Positions 26,808-34,551 of a DNA stretch of 41,032 nt are shown here, one piece after another. The notes under the pieces are model-generated. The model saw only the letters and a list, made by a program, of their open reading frames with translations, ran no database searches and was not told where the DNA came from. The stretch is from Pseudomonadota bacterium (lineage in GTDB: Bacteria; Myxococcota_A; UBA796; GCA-2862545), in contig CANLGQ010000006.1 of NCBI GenBank assembly GCA_947490265.1, forward strand, positions 1 through 41,032. The letters run 5' to 3'. The position numbers were made by a program, and so were the translations under genes. Numbering within the stretch: position 1 is the stretch's first letter; each line of letters starts with the position of its first letter.

Positions 26808-29330
26808 GTGCTCACCGCCCAGCTCGAAGATCGCTTTCGCGAGGCGCTCGGCGGGCGAGTCGCCCCGGACCGAAACGAGGCCGTTAGCTTCGCGGCGAGC
26901 TTTGCCGGAATGCTGGCCCGGGTGCTCCCCGAGGGCCCGGTCACCGACAGCGCGCGCGACGCGATGTCGCGGGCCATCGGGGCGCGCAGCGGGCTCCCCG
27001 TGGCGGAGATCGCGGTGCTGCTCGACCTCGCGCTGGCTCCCGAGTCGCGGGCCGCGGTCTCCGAGGCGGATCTGCGCGCCTTCGGATCGCGTTTCGGGGC
27101 CGCCGAGGAGGCTGCGCTGCGCAACGCGGTGCAGGAGGAGCTCGATCTGCGGGGTTTCGGAGATCGCTATGGCTCAGGCGAGGCGCTGCTGCTCCTCGAC
27201 GCGCTGTTCGCGGTGTGCGCCGTCGACGGGGTCATCGATCGGGCCGAGATCGGTCGGCTCACCCGCGCGGCCGGCGAGCTCGGGATCGACCCGCAGCTCA
27301 TCGGGGCGTTGTTCCGGAAGCACGACCGGAGGCGGCACGACGGCACCCTCGACTGGGAACTGACCGAGGAGCGCTACGCGGTCGGCCGGTCCACGAACGC
27401 CGACATTCACCTGCCCGACCCGCAAGCGGCCGAGCGCCACGCGGAGATCTTGAAGACCGGCACCTCGTGGCGGGTCGTCGATCTCGGGAGCGGACGCCCG
27501 ACCCTGCTGAACGGCACGCCCATCTCCGCGGCGCCGTTCGCCCCCGGCGACGAGCTGCGGATCGGCGGACACTTGCTGGTCCTCGCGCCCGGCGGCACGA
27601 CGATCCACGTCAGCGCGCCCACCGCCTTCTCCGCGCTCTCGGTCCGCAACCTGGACCGAAAGATCGGCCGCACTACGCTCCTCGACAACGTCTCGTTCAC
27701 CGTCTTCACCGGCGAGGTGATCGCCGTGGTCGGCCCCTCCGGGGCCGGCAAGACCACGCTCTTGTCGGCGATCACGGGGAGCGCGCCGGCCGACGACGGG
27801 GACGTCGTTTTCGACGGGCGGAACTTCCACGACCAGTTGTCCCTGGACCCGTCATTGGTCGGAATTGTGCCGCAGGACGACGTGGTTCACGCCGAGCTGA
27901 CGGTGGAGGAGGCGCTGGCCTGGGCCGCGCGGTTGCGCACGCCGCTGGCCAGCGAAGACGAGATCCAGGCGAGCGTCGAGCGGGTCCTCGTCGAGATGGA
28001 CATCGTCCACATCCGGGGGTCGCGGATCGGCGACGCGGTTCGCCGCGGGATCTCCGGAGGCCAGCGGAAACGGGTGAATGTCGGCCAGGAGCTGCTCGGG
28101 CGGAGCACCCGGGTGCTCTTTCTCGACGAGCCGACCAGCGGCCTCGACCCCAACACCGCCCAGGAGATCGTCGGCCTGGTTCGCCGGCTCGCCGACGACG
28201 GTCGCATCGTGTTCCTGGTGACGCACGACGTGAGTCCCACGATCCTGGCGAAGGTCGATCACCTCCTGGTGCTGGCCCGCGGCGGACGGGTGGCCTGGTT
28301 CGGACCTCCCGAGGAGGCGCTCGCGTACTTCGGCGTCACCAGCGCCGACGGCATCTTCAGCCGGCTCTCGGAAGCGGAGCCCGAGGAGTGGAGCCAGAAG
28401 TACCGCGACGGGGCCGCGTTCCGAAAGTTCGTGCGGACGCGCGAGCACCTGCTCGGCCTCGACGGGGTCGACATCCGCCGCACCGGGGGCAAGCGCCCGC
28501 GAAGCGCCAACCTCCGCCACTATCTCACCCTGACTCGGCGTTATGCTCGAGTCAAACAGCGCGATCGAGCGGGCCTGGCGGTCCTGCTCGCCCAGCCGCC
28601 GTTTCTGGCGATCGCGATGTGGCTGGTGTTCCGGCACGTCGAAGCCTCCGTCCTGTTCATGCTCGCCCTGTCGTCCTTGTGGTTCGGGGCCAGCGCGTCG
28701 GTGCGCGAGCTCATCTCGGAACGACCGATCTGGCGGCGCGACGCGAGAACCGGCGTCGGAACCCTCCCTTACCTCGGCGCAAAGCTCACCGTCCTTGGCG
28801 TCATCGCCACCCTGCAGTGCTCGATGCTCGCGACGTTGAATTGGCTCATGCTTGCCATGTACACCGAAGATTACAGCTTCTCCCTGCTCAAGCTGGCCGG
28901 CGTGGCCAGCCTCACCGGCTGGGTGGGCATGGCGATGGGGCTGCTGCTGTCGGCGGTGTTCGCCTCGTCCGAGGGGGCGGTCGGCATGCTCCCGCTGCTC
29001 ATCATTCCGCAGATCACGTTCGGCGGACTCCTCGTCAAACTCAAGGATATGGGCTGGGGATCCGCGCTCATCGCCTGGTTCATCCCGGTTCGCTACGCCT
29101 TTGACGCGCTGATCCGCACCGGCGAGCGCCTCGATCGCATCGATCCCCGAACCAACGACCCAATCCTCGAGACCACCGCGTCCACCCTGTGGCAATTCGG
29201 ATTCCGAGCCACGACCGATGTGAACGACAACGGAGTGCCTCCGCTCCTCATCGTCGGGATCATGATCGCTTTCTGCGCGTCCTTGCTCACCGCCACGGCG
29301 ATCCTGGTCCACCGGAGCCGGGCAAGCTAG
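26808..29330 (+). CDS. TerB-like / FHA-like / ABC ATPase / ABC-2-type membrane fusion (ABCG-like)
   Basis: LLLLDALFAVCAVDGVIDRAEIGRL (TerB-like); YAVGRSTNADIHLPD...RHAEI (FHA-like); VVGPSGAGKTTLLSAITG, GISGGQRKRVNVGQELL, VLFLDEPTSGLD (ABC); C-terminal TM helices. Confidence 0.88.
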   Translation: MLTAQLEDRFREALGGRVAPDRNEAVSFAASFAGMLARVLPEGPVTDSARDAMSRAIGARSGLPVAEIAVLLDLALAPESRAAVSEADLRAFGSRFGAAEEAALRNAVQEELDLRGFGDRYGSGEALLLLDALFAVCAVDGVIDRAEIGRLTRAAGELGIDPQLIGALFRKHDRRRHDGTLDWELTEERYAVGRSTNADIHLPDPQAAERHAEILKTGTSWRVVDLGSGRPTLLNGTPISAAPFAPGDELRIGGHLLVLAPGGTTIHVSAPTAFSALSVRNLDRKIGRTTLLDNVSFTVFTGEVIAVVGPSGAGKTTLLSAITGSAPADDGDVVFDGRNFHDQLSLDPSLVGIVPQDDVVHAELTVEEALAWAARLRTPLASEDEIQASVERVLVEMDIVHIRGSRIGDAVRRGISGGQRKRVNVGQELLGRSTRVLFLDEPTSGLDPNTAQEIVGLVRRLADDGRIVFLVTHDVSPTILAKVDHLLVLARGGRVAWFGPPEEALAYFGVTSADGIFSRLSEAEPEEWSQKYRDGAAFRKFVRTREHLLGLDGVDIRRTGGKRPRSANLRHYLTLTRRYARVKQRDRAGLAVLLAQPPFLAIAMWLVFRHVEASVLFMLALSSLWFGASASVRELISERPIWRRDARTGVGTLPYLGAKLTVLGVIATLQCSMLATLNWLMLAMYTEDYSFSLLKLAGVASLTGWVGMAMGLLLSAVFASSEGAVGMLPLLIIPQITFGGLLVKLKDMGWGSALIAWFIPVRYAFDALIRTGERLDRIDPRTNDPILETTASTLWQFGFRATTDVNDNGVPPLLIVGIMIAFCASLLTATAILVHRSRAS

Positions 29331-29353
29331 GGCTAACGACCCCGGGAGACGAG

Positions 29354-29620
29354 ATGGGCGATCTGCTGGTCAAGGGCGCCGACGTGCACGACGGACGGAT
29401 CACGCGCCTCCGGGTTGCCATCGAACGGTTGCCCGAGCGGGTCATCGACCGCGCGCTCGCGCTGCGATTGCTGGCCGACGGACACTCGCTGATCCCCTTC
29501 GACGGGCACCGCATGGCCGCGCTGCAGCGGGTGGTCGTCGGCGAAGACGAGGCGTTCATCCGCAACGACAACGAACCCGTGAGCGCCGATGCCGTTCCGC
29601 CTCTTCCTCCTGCTGGCTAG
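29354..29620 (+). CDS. Small (88 aa) hypothetical protein
   Basis: MGDLLVKGADVHDGRITRLRVAIERLPERVIDRALALRLLADGHSLIPFDGHRMAALQRVVVGEDEAFIRNDNE; overlaps the next start. Confidence 0.5.
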   Translation: MGDLLVKGADVHDGRITRLRVAIERLPERVIDRALALRLLADGHSLIPFDGHRMAALQRVVVGEDEAFIRNDNEPVSADAVPPLPPAG

Positions 29621-30638
29621 CTGCGGGCACCGACCGCCCACGACCGCCGAGCTCAAAGCCCCGCCCTCGCTCCCCGCTCCCCAGAGTCGGATCTTTGCCC
29701 GCACGGCCGGCACGCCGAGCGACCCCGCGGTAGCTCGCCTGGTCGGCGAGGTTCGATGGGATGTGGCGCTGGCCGGCGCGGCAGGGGGACTGGGGGTCGA
29801 GGCGTCGGTCGGGATCTCGACGTATCAACCCTGGGAGATCCGAGAAGCGGCATGGCGAGCTGGTTATCCCGTTCCGGTCAGGCAGGTCCGCGCCTGGACC
29901 ACCCCGAAGGGAGGCCCCCCGCCCGCGGAGCTGCTCGCCTGGCTCGAAACGGTCGACGAGACGACCGACGTGGGGCTCGTGCGCGCGCGATCCCCGGAGA
30001 GCGACGCGTGGGTGGCGCTCGCGGCAAAGCCCCGGGTGTCGCTGCCGCCGTTCCCCCGGGAGGGACGCGTGGGCACCGAGCTGCGGTTCCCCGCCCAACC
30101 CGGTTTTCGAGTCGTCTGGAGCGACCCGGTCGGGGGCCTGGGCGAGGCCACCCTCGACGCGGAGCGGGTGATCGGGCTCCACACGATGGGTTGCTGGCTC
30201 CTCGACGTCCGAGACGACCAGGGCATCGCGGCCCGCTTCCCCGTTTGGGCCGGGATGGCGCCCCCAGACGTCCGGCTCTATGAGCTGCCGGGGCTCCCCT
30301 CCGATCCACTCGCGCGGGCCGAGGCGCTGCTGGCCGAGTTCCGCGCCACGTCGGACCGACCGGGGTGGACGGCCGATCCCACGCTCGATCTGATCGCCGC
30401 ACGCGGGCTCACCGAGCCCACCGCCCAGCTCGCCTCCACCCTGACCAAGCTCGGCTACGACGCTGAGAAAACCGGCTCGTGGACGTGCGATGCCCCCTCC
30501 CTCGAGGAGTGCCTCGACGAGGTGCTGTGGCGCCCGGAGTCCCGTCGCGTGGTGCTCGCGCCGCAACGGCTGACCGGCCTGGCCTACGAAGCGCACGACG
30601 GCGGCGTGCGCCTGTTCGGTTTGGTTGCGCCGGAGTAA
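29589..30638 (+). CDS. Putative lipoprotein, unknown
   Basis: MPFRLFLLLASCGHRPP lipobox; 349-aa ORF. Confidence 0.6.
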   Translation: MPFRLFLLLASCGHRPPTTAELKAPPSLPAPQSRIFARTAGTPSDPAVARLVGEVRWDVALAGAAGGLGVEASVGISTYQPWEIREAAWRAGYPVPVRQVRAWTTPKGGPPPAELLAWLETVDETTDVGLVRARSPESDAWVALAAKPRVSLPPFPREGRVGTELRFPAQPGFRVVWSDPVGGLGEATLDAERVIGLHTMGCWLLDVRDDQGIAARFPVWAGMAPPDVRLYELPGLPSDPLARAEALLAEFRATSDRPGWTADPTLDLIAARGLTEPTAQLASTLTKLGYDAEKTGSWTCDAPSLEECLDEVLWRPESRRVVLAPQRLTGLAYEAHDGGVRLFGLVAPE

Positions 30639-30675
30639 GGCGCCGACATATCGTAGGCGAGCAGGCGGAGGATCG

Positions 30676-31128
30676 ATGCAGCACCGGACGCGCGGAGAAG
30701 TCGGGCGAACCGAGATCCTGGTCGCAGTCGCCGTGCTCGCCGTGCTGACGCTGATCATCGTGCCGGTGATCTGGAGCGTCTCCCGCAACGCGCGGCGGGC
30801 CGAGGTGCCGCTCAACGTGGAGGCGATCCGGATGACGGAGATCAGCTACCACAAGGCGTTCACCGAATACCTGTCGGCGGACGCCGCGCCCCGCCCACCG
30901 CACGCGGTCGACGCCGACGCGGTGCCGTGGGTCGCGTCCGATGGCTTCCGCCGGCTCGGGTGGGCTCCGGCCGACGCCGAGGTGCGTGGTTCCTACAGCG
31001 TGACCGCGAACAAGAAGGGATTCACGGTACACGGGGCGTGCGATGTCGACGGCGACGGTCACCGGGCGCTCTACCAAGCCGACACCGACCACGAGGCGAC
31101 TGCGACGACCGACAATGGAGTTTACTAG
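30676..31128 (+). CDS. Type IV pilin/pseudopilin-like protein
   Basis: GRTEILVAVAVLAVLTLIIVPVIWSVSRNARRAEVPLNVEAIRMTEISYHKAF... hydrophobic N-terminal helix; GACDVDGDGHRALYQADTD C-terminus. Confidence 0.55.
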   Translation: MQHRTRGEVGRTEILVAVAVLAVLTLIIVPVIWSVSRNARRAEVPLNVEAIRMTEISYHKAFTEYLSADAAPRPPHAVDADAVPWVASDGFRRLGWAPADAEVRGSYSVTANKKGFTVHGACDVDGDGHRALYQADTDHEATATTDNGVY

Positions 31129-31594
31129 CGGGAGGACGGTCAGCGGGTGGCAAGCCGGCTTCGTAGGGGCTGCCGGTCTCGCGTTGGCTCTGGCGGGGCG
31201 CGATCCAGCACCGGGCGCACCGGGCGCGGCGGTCACCCTGGCGAGCGCCGCGTGGGTCGTGGCAGGCTTCGAGTACGAGCGGGCGGAATCGGGCGAGCGG
31301 GTGCGCCGCGCGGCCGAAGTCGCCGGTCGGCTGGACCCCACCTGGTCGGTTCCGTGGGTCTATGGCGCGATGATGGCGCGTCGCCTCGGGGCGGGCGCCG
31401 ACGCCGAAGCCTTGCTGATCGCCGGAATGTCGATCCGACCCGACGACCCCACCCTCCCGGCGCTGCTCGGCGCGATCCGATGGGCCGATCACCAGGACGC
31501 AGAGGGGGCCGCGCGCTGGGTACGGCGCGCTGCCGAGCTGCCGGGGGTTCAACCCGACCCGGAGCTGATCCGCCGCGCCCTGGAGGCGGAGTGA
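31115..31594 (+). CDS. TPR-like membrane-associated hypothetical protein
   Basis: MEFTSGRTVSGWQAGFVGAAGLALALAG...; overlaps the pilin-like gene and folK. Confidence 0.5.
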   Translation: MEFTSGRTVSGWQAGFVGAAGLALALAGRDPAPGAPGAAVTLASAAWVVAGFEYERAESGERVRRAAEVAGRLDPTWSVPWVYGAMMARRLGAGADAEALLIAGMSIRPDDPTLPALLGAIRWADHQDAEGAARWVRRAAELPGVQPDPELIRRALEAE

Positions 31595-32115
31595 GGGCGG
31601 CGATCGCGCTCGGGAGTTCGCTCGGCCCCCGGCGCCGCATCTTGGAGCGAGCGGTGCAGCAGCTCGCTGCGACGCCCGGGATCCGGGTCGAGCGAGTCTC
31701 GCGCTGGTGGCGCACGCCGCCGATGCGCGGTGGCACGGCGCGCGGCTGGTTCCTCAACGGGGCGGTGAGAATCGAAACCTCCCTTTCGCCCGATGAGCTC
31801 CTGCACCGGTGCGTGGCCCTCGAGGCGGCGTCAGGGCGGCGCCGCGCCCGCCATTGGGGCGATCGAACCCTCGATCTCGACCTCCTCCACGTCGAAGGCG
31901 TCACCGCCGACGGCCCACACCTCGTGCTTCCCCACCCCGGCATCGCGAAGCGCCGGTTCGTCCTCCTGCCGCTGCTCGAGGTGTGGCCCGACGCCCGCGA
32001 TCCCCGAACGGGAAAGCGCTGGGCCGACGGTGGCGAGGCACCCGGACCCCGGCCGGTGGCGTGCGGCGTGCAGCAAGGGACGCGCTGGACGCGCGGCCCC
32101 CGCACCGATAGCTGA
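31591..32115 (+). CDS. folK: 2-amino-4-hydroxy-6-hydroxymethyldihydropteridine pyrophosphokinase
   Basis: AIALGSSLGPRRRILERAVQQL; WFLNGAVRIETSLSPDELL; GDRTLDLDLLHVEGV; LVLPHPGIAKRRFVLLPLLEVWPD. GTG start. Confidence 0.88.
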   Translation: MRAAIALGSSLGPRRRILERAVQQLAATPGIRVERVSRWWRTPPMRGGTARGWFLNGAVRIETSLSPDELLHRCVALEAASGRRRARHWGDRTLDLDLLHVEGVTADGPHLVLPHPGIAKRRFVLLPLLEVWPDARDPRTGKRWADGGEAPGPRPVACGVQQGTRWTRGPRTDS

Positions 32116-32130
32116 CTGAGCCTTCATTCA
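32113..32130. promoter_or_regulatory. Candidate FadR-type operator, TGACTGAGCCTTCATTCA
   Basis: Imperfect dyad TGANTGA...TCANTCA located 17 nt upstream of the TetR start; resembles the Bacillus FadR box TGAATGAMTANTCATTCA. Confidence 0.6.
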
Positions 32131-32147
32131 GGGTGCGACCGGCGCCG

Positions 32148-32753
32148 ATGTCCGACGTCTCCACGCGCAAAGCTGACAAGCGAACCCTCATCACCGACGC
32201 GGCGATCGACGTGTTCGCGGAGCGCGGCTTCCACCAAGCTCGGGTGAGCGACATCGCGCGACGGGCCGGAGTGGCCGACGGCACGATCTACCTGTACTTC
32301 AAGAACAAGGAAGATCTCCTCCTCTCGGTGTTCGAGGAGAAGATGGACGTGTTGCTGGCCGGCCTCCGCGTCGCCCTGGCCGACACGTCGGACCCGGTGG
32401 AGCGGGTGCGCCGCTTCGCGGTGTTCCACTTTCGACAGGTGCGGGAGAACCGGACGACCGCCGAGGTGCTCCAGGTCGAGCTGCGCCTCTCGAACAAGTT
32501 CCTGAAGGAGTACCGCCCCGAGAAACTTTGGGCGTACCTCAACGTGTTCGGTCAGATCGTGCGCGAGGGGCAGGCGACCTCGGTGTTCCGCGCCGACCTC
32601 GACCCGTTCGTGACGATGTGGGCCTTCTTCGGGGCCCTCGACGAGCTCGCCATGCAGTGGGTCCTCTCTCGGAAGAGCGACCGTTTCGACCTCGACGTGG
32701 CGGCTCGCCAGGTCGCCGAGGTCTTCATCCGCGGCATGTCCGCCGCAACGTAA
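32148..32753 (+). CDS. fadR: TetR-family regulator, FadR-like
   Basis: HTH ITDAAIDVFAERGFHQARVSDIARRAGVADGTIYLYFKNKEDLLLSVFEEKM; C-domain VELRLSNKFLKEYRPEKLWAYLNVFGQIVREGQ; upstream of etfBA. Confidence 0.8.
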   Translation: MSDVSTRKADKRTLITDAAIDVFAERGFHQARVSDIARRAGVADGTIYLYFKNKEDLLLSVFEEKMDVLLAGLRVALADTSDPVERVRRFAVFHFRQVRENRTTAEVLQVELRLSNKFLKEYRPEKLWAYLNVFGQIVREGQATSVFRADLDPFVTMWAFFGALDELAMQWVLSRKSDRFDLDVAARQVAEVFIRGMSAAT

Positions 32754-32771
32754 GTCCGTTCAGGAGGTCCC

Positions 32772-33554
32772 GTGAAGATCGGAGTCTGTGCCAAGTTCAC
32801 CCCCGACACCGACACGCGCATCAAGCTGCGACCCGACAACTCGGGCATCGACCCGACCGGGATCAAGTGGGTCGTGAGCCCGTACGACGCGCTCGCGGTG
32901 GAAGAGGCGCTGCGCCTCAAGGAGAAGCACACCGGCGAGGTGATCAGCTTCACGGTGGGTGGCGACGACACCGCCGGCCTCCTCAAGGGGACCCTGCTCG
33001 CCCTCGGGGTGGGGCGGGCGGTGCTGGTGAACGACCCGGCCGCCGTTGGGACCGACGCGCTGGGGATCGCGCGGATCCTCGCCGCCGCGGCCAAGGCCGA
33101 GGGTCTGGACATGCTCCTGTTCGGAAAGCAGGCCATTGATGGGGATAACGGACAGGTCGGCTCGATGGTCGCCGAGATCCTCGGCTGGGTCCAGGTGAGC
33201 CGGGTCTCCGAACTCACCGTCGAGGGGACTCAGTTCAAGGCCGTGCGCGCCGTAGATGGCGGGCTGAAGGAGCTGGTCGCTGGCTCGCTCCCCGCGGTCG
33301 TCACCGCGGACATGGGACTCAACACGCCCCGCTTTCCCAAGCTCCCGGACATCGTGAAGGCCAAGACGAAGACCGTCGAGGTGAAGAACCTGGCGGCCCT
33401 CGGATTGACCGCCGCCGAGGTCGCCCCAGCGGTGCAGGCGTCGAATTTCGGCCTGCCCCCTGCCCGCCCCAAGGGCCGCCTGCTCACCGGCGACGCCGAT
33501 CAGATGGTCGGGGAGCTCGTGCGCCTGCTTCGCGAAGAAGCCAAGGTCCTCTGA
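32772..33554 (+). CDS. etfB: Electron transfer flavoprotein beta subunit
   Basis: MKIGVCAKFTPDTDTRIKL; VVSPYDALAVEEALRLKE; LLFGKQAIDGDNGQVGSMVAEILGW; ADMGLNTPRFPKLPDIVKAK. Confidence 0.96.
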   Translation: MKIGVCAKFTPDTDTRIKLRPDNSGIDPTGIKWVVSPYDALAVEEALRLKEKHTGEVISFTVGGDDTAGLLKGTLLALGVGRAVLVNDPAAVGTDALGIARILAAAAKAEGLDMLLFGKQAIDGDNGQVGSMVAEILGWVQVSRVSELTVEGTQFKAVRAVDGGLKELVAGSLPAVVTADMGLNTPRFPKLPDIVKAKTKTVEVKNLAALGLTAAEVAPAVQASNFGLPPARPKGRLLTGDADQMVGELVRLLREEAKVL

Positions 33555-33594
33555 ACAAGCCCTTTCCCCACCTTTTGATCGACGGAGTGAGAAC

Positions 33595-34551
33595 ATGAGT
33601 GGAATCCTGGTGGTGGCCGAACACGATGCCGGCGTTTTCCGGCGCACGGCCTGGGAACTCCTCGGAAAGGCGGCGGCCCTGGCCACGGAGCTGAAGACCA
33701 CGGTCTCGGCGGTGGTGCTCGGCGACGCGCCGGCGGCCGATCTCGGATCCGCGGGGGCCGCGCGGGTGATCCACGTCACCGGCGACTTCGCCACCTACTC
33801 GACCGCGGCAACGACCGCGGCCCTGAACGCGGTGATCACTGCCGAGAAGCCGGATGTCGTCCTCGCGGCGTCGGCCACCCTGGGTCGCGACGCCATCCCG
33901 CGCCTCGCCGCCCGGCTGGGCACCGGCGTCGGCACCGAGGTGACCGACCTGCGCGCCGAGGGCGGGGCGGTGGTGGGCCGCCGTCCCCTGTACTCGGGCA
34001 AGTGCTTCGCCGACGTTCGGGTGGTCCGGGCCCCGGCATTCTTCACGGTGCGACCCAACTCCTTCCCGCAGCCGACCCGGAGCGGGGCGCCCGCCCCGGT
34101 GACCGCGATGGCAGCCCCAGCGGCCTCCGACGGGGTGACGGTGCTCGAGAAGCGCGCGCCCAGCACGGCGACGGTCGACCTCACCGTGGCCGATCGGATC
34201 GTGAGCGGGGGACGCTCGCTCAAGTCGAAGGAGGCCTTCGACACCGTGATCCGCCCGCTCGCCGCGAGCGTCGGCGCCACCGTCGGCGCCTCGCGCGCGG
34301 CGGTCGACGCCGGATACGCCGGCCACTCCGAGCAGGTCGGGCAGACCGGCAAGGTCGTGAACCCGACCCTGTACCTCGCGATGGGGATCAGCGGGGCCAT
34401 CCAGCACCTCGCCGGAATGCGCACGAGCAAGGTCATCGTCGCGGTGAACAAGGACCCCGAGGCGCCGATCTTCGAGCACGCGACCTACGGTCTCGTCGGC
34501 GACCTCTTCGAGATCGCGCCCAAGCTGACGGCGGCCTTCGCGGCCAGCTAG
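33595..34551 (+). CDS. etfA: Electron transfer flavoprotein alpha subunit
   Basis: MSGILVVAEHDAGVFRRTAWELLGKAAAL; RIVSGGRSLKSKEAFDTVIRPLAASVGATVGASRAAVDAGY; QVGQTGKVVNPTLYLAMGISGAIQHLAGM; NKDPEAPIFEHATYGLVGDLFEI. Confidence 0.97.
   Translation: MSGILVVAEHDAGVFRRTAWELLGKAAALATELKTTVSAVVLGDAPAADLGSAGAARVIHVTGDFATYSTAATTAALNAVITAEKPDVVLAASATLGRDAIPRLAARLGTGVGTEVTDLRAEGGAVVGRRPLYSGKCFADVRVVRAPAFFTVRPNSFPQPTRSGAPAPVTAMAAPAASDGVTVLEKRAPSTATVDLTVADRIVSGGRSLKSKEAFDTVIRPLAASVGATVGASRAAVDAGYAGHSEQVGQTGKVVNPTLYLAMGISGAIQHLAGMRTSKVIVAVNKDPEAPIFEHATYGLVGDLFEIAPKLTAAFAAS

Noticed and set aside
29589-30638. Possible enzymatic domain in the lipoprotein
   Set aside because: No recognisable catalytic motif by eye; left as unknown lipoprotein.
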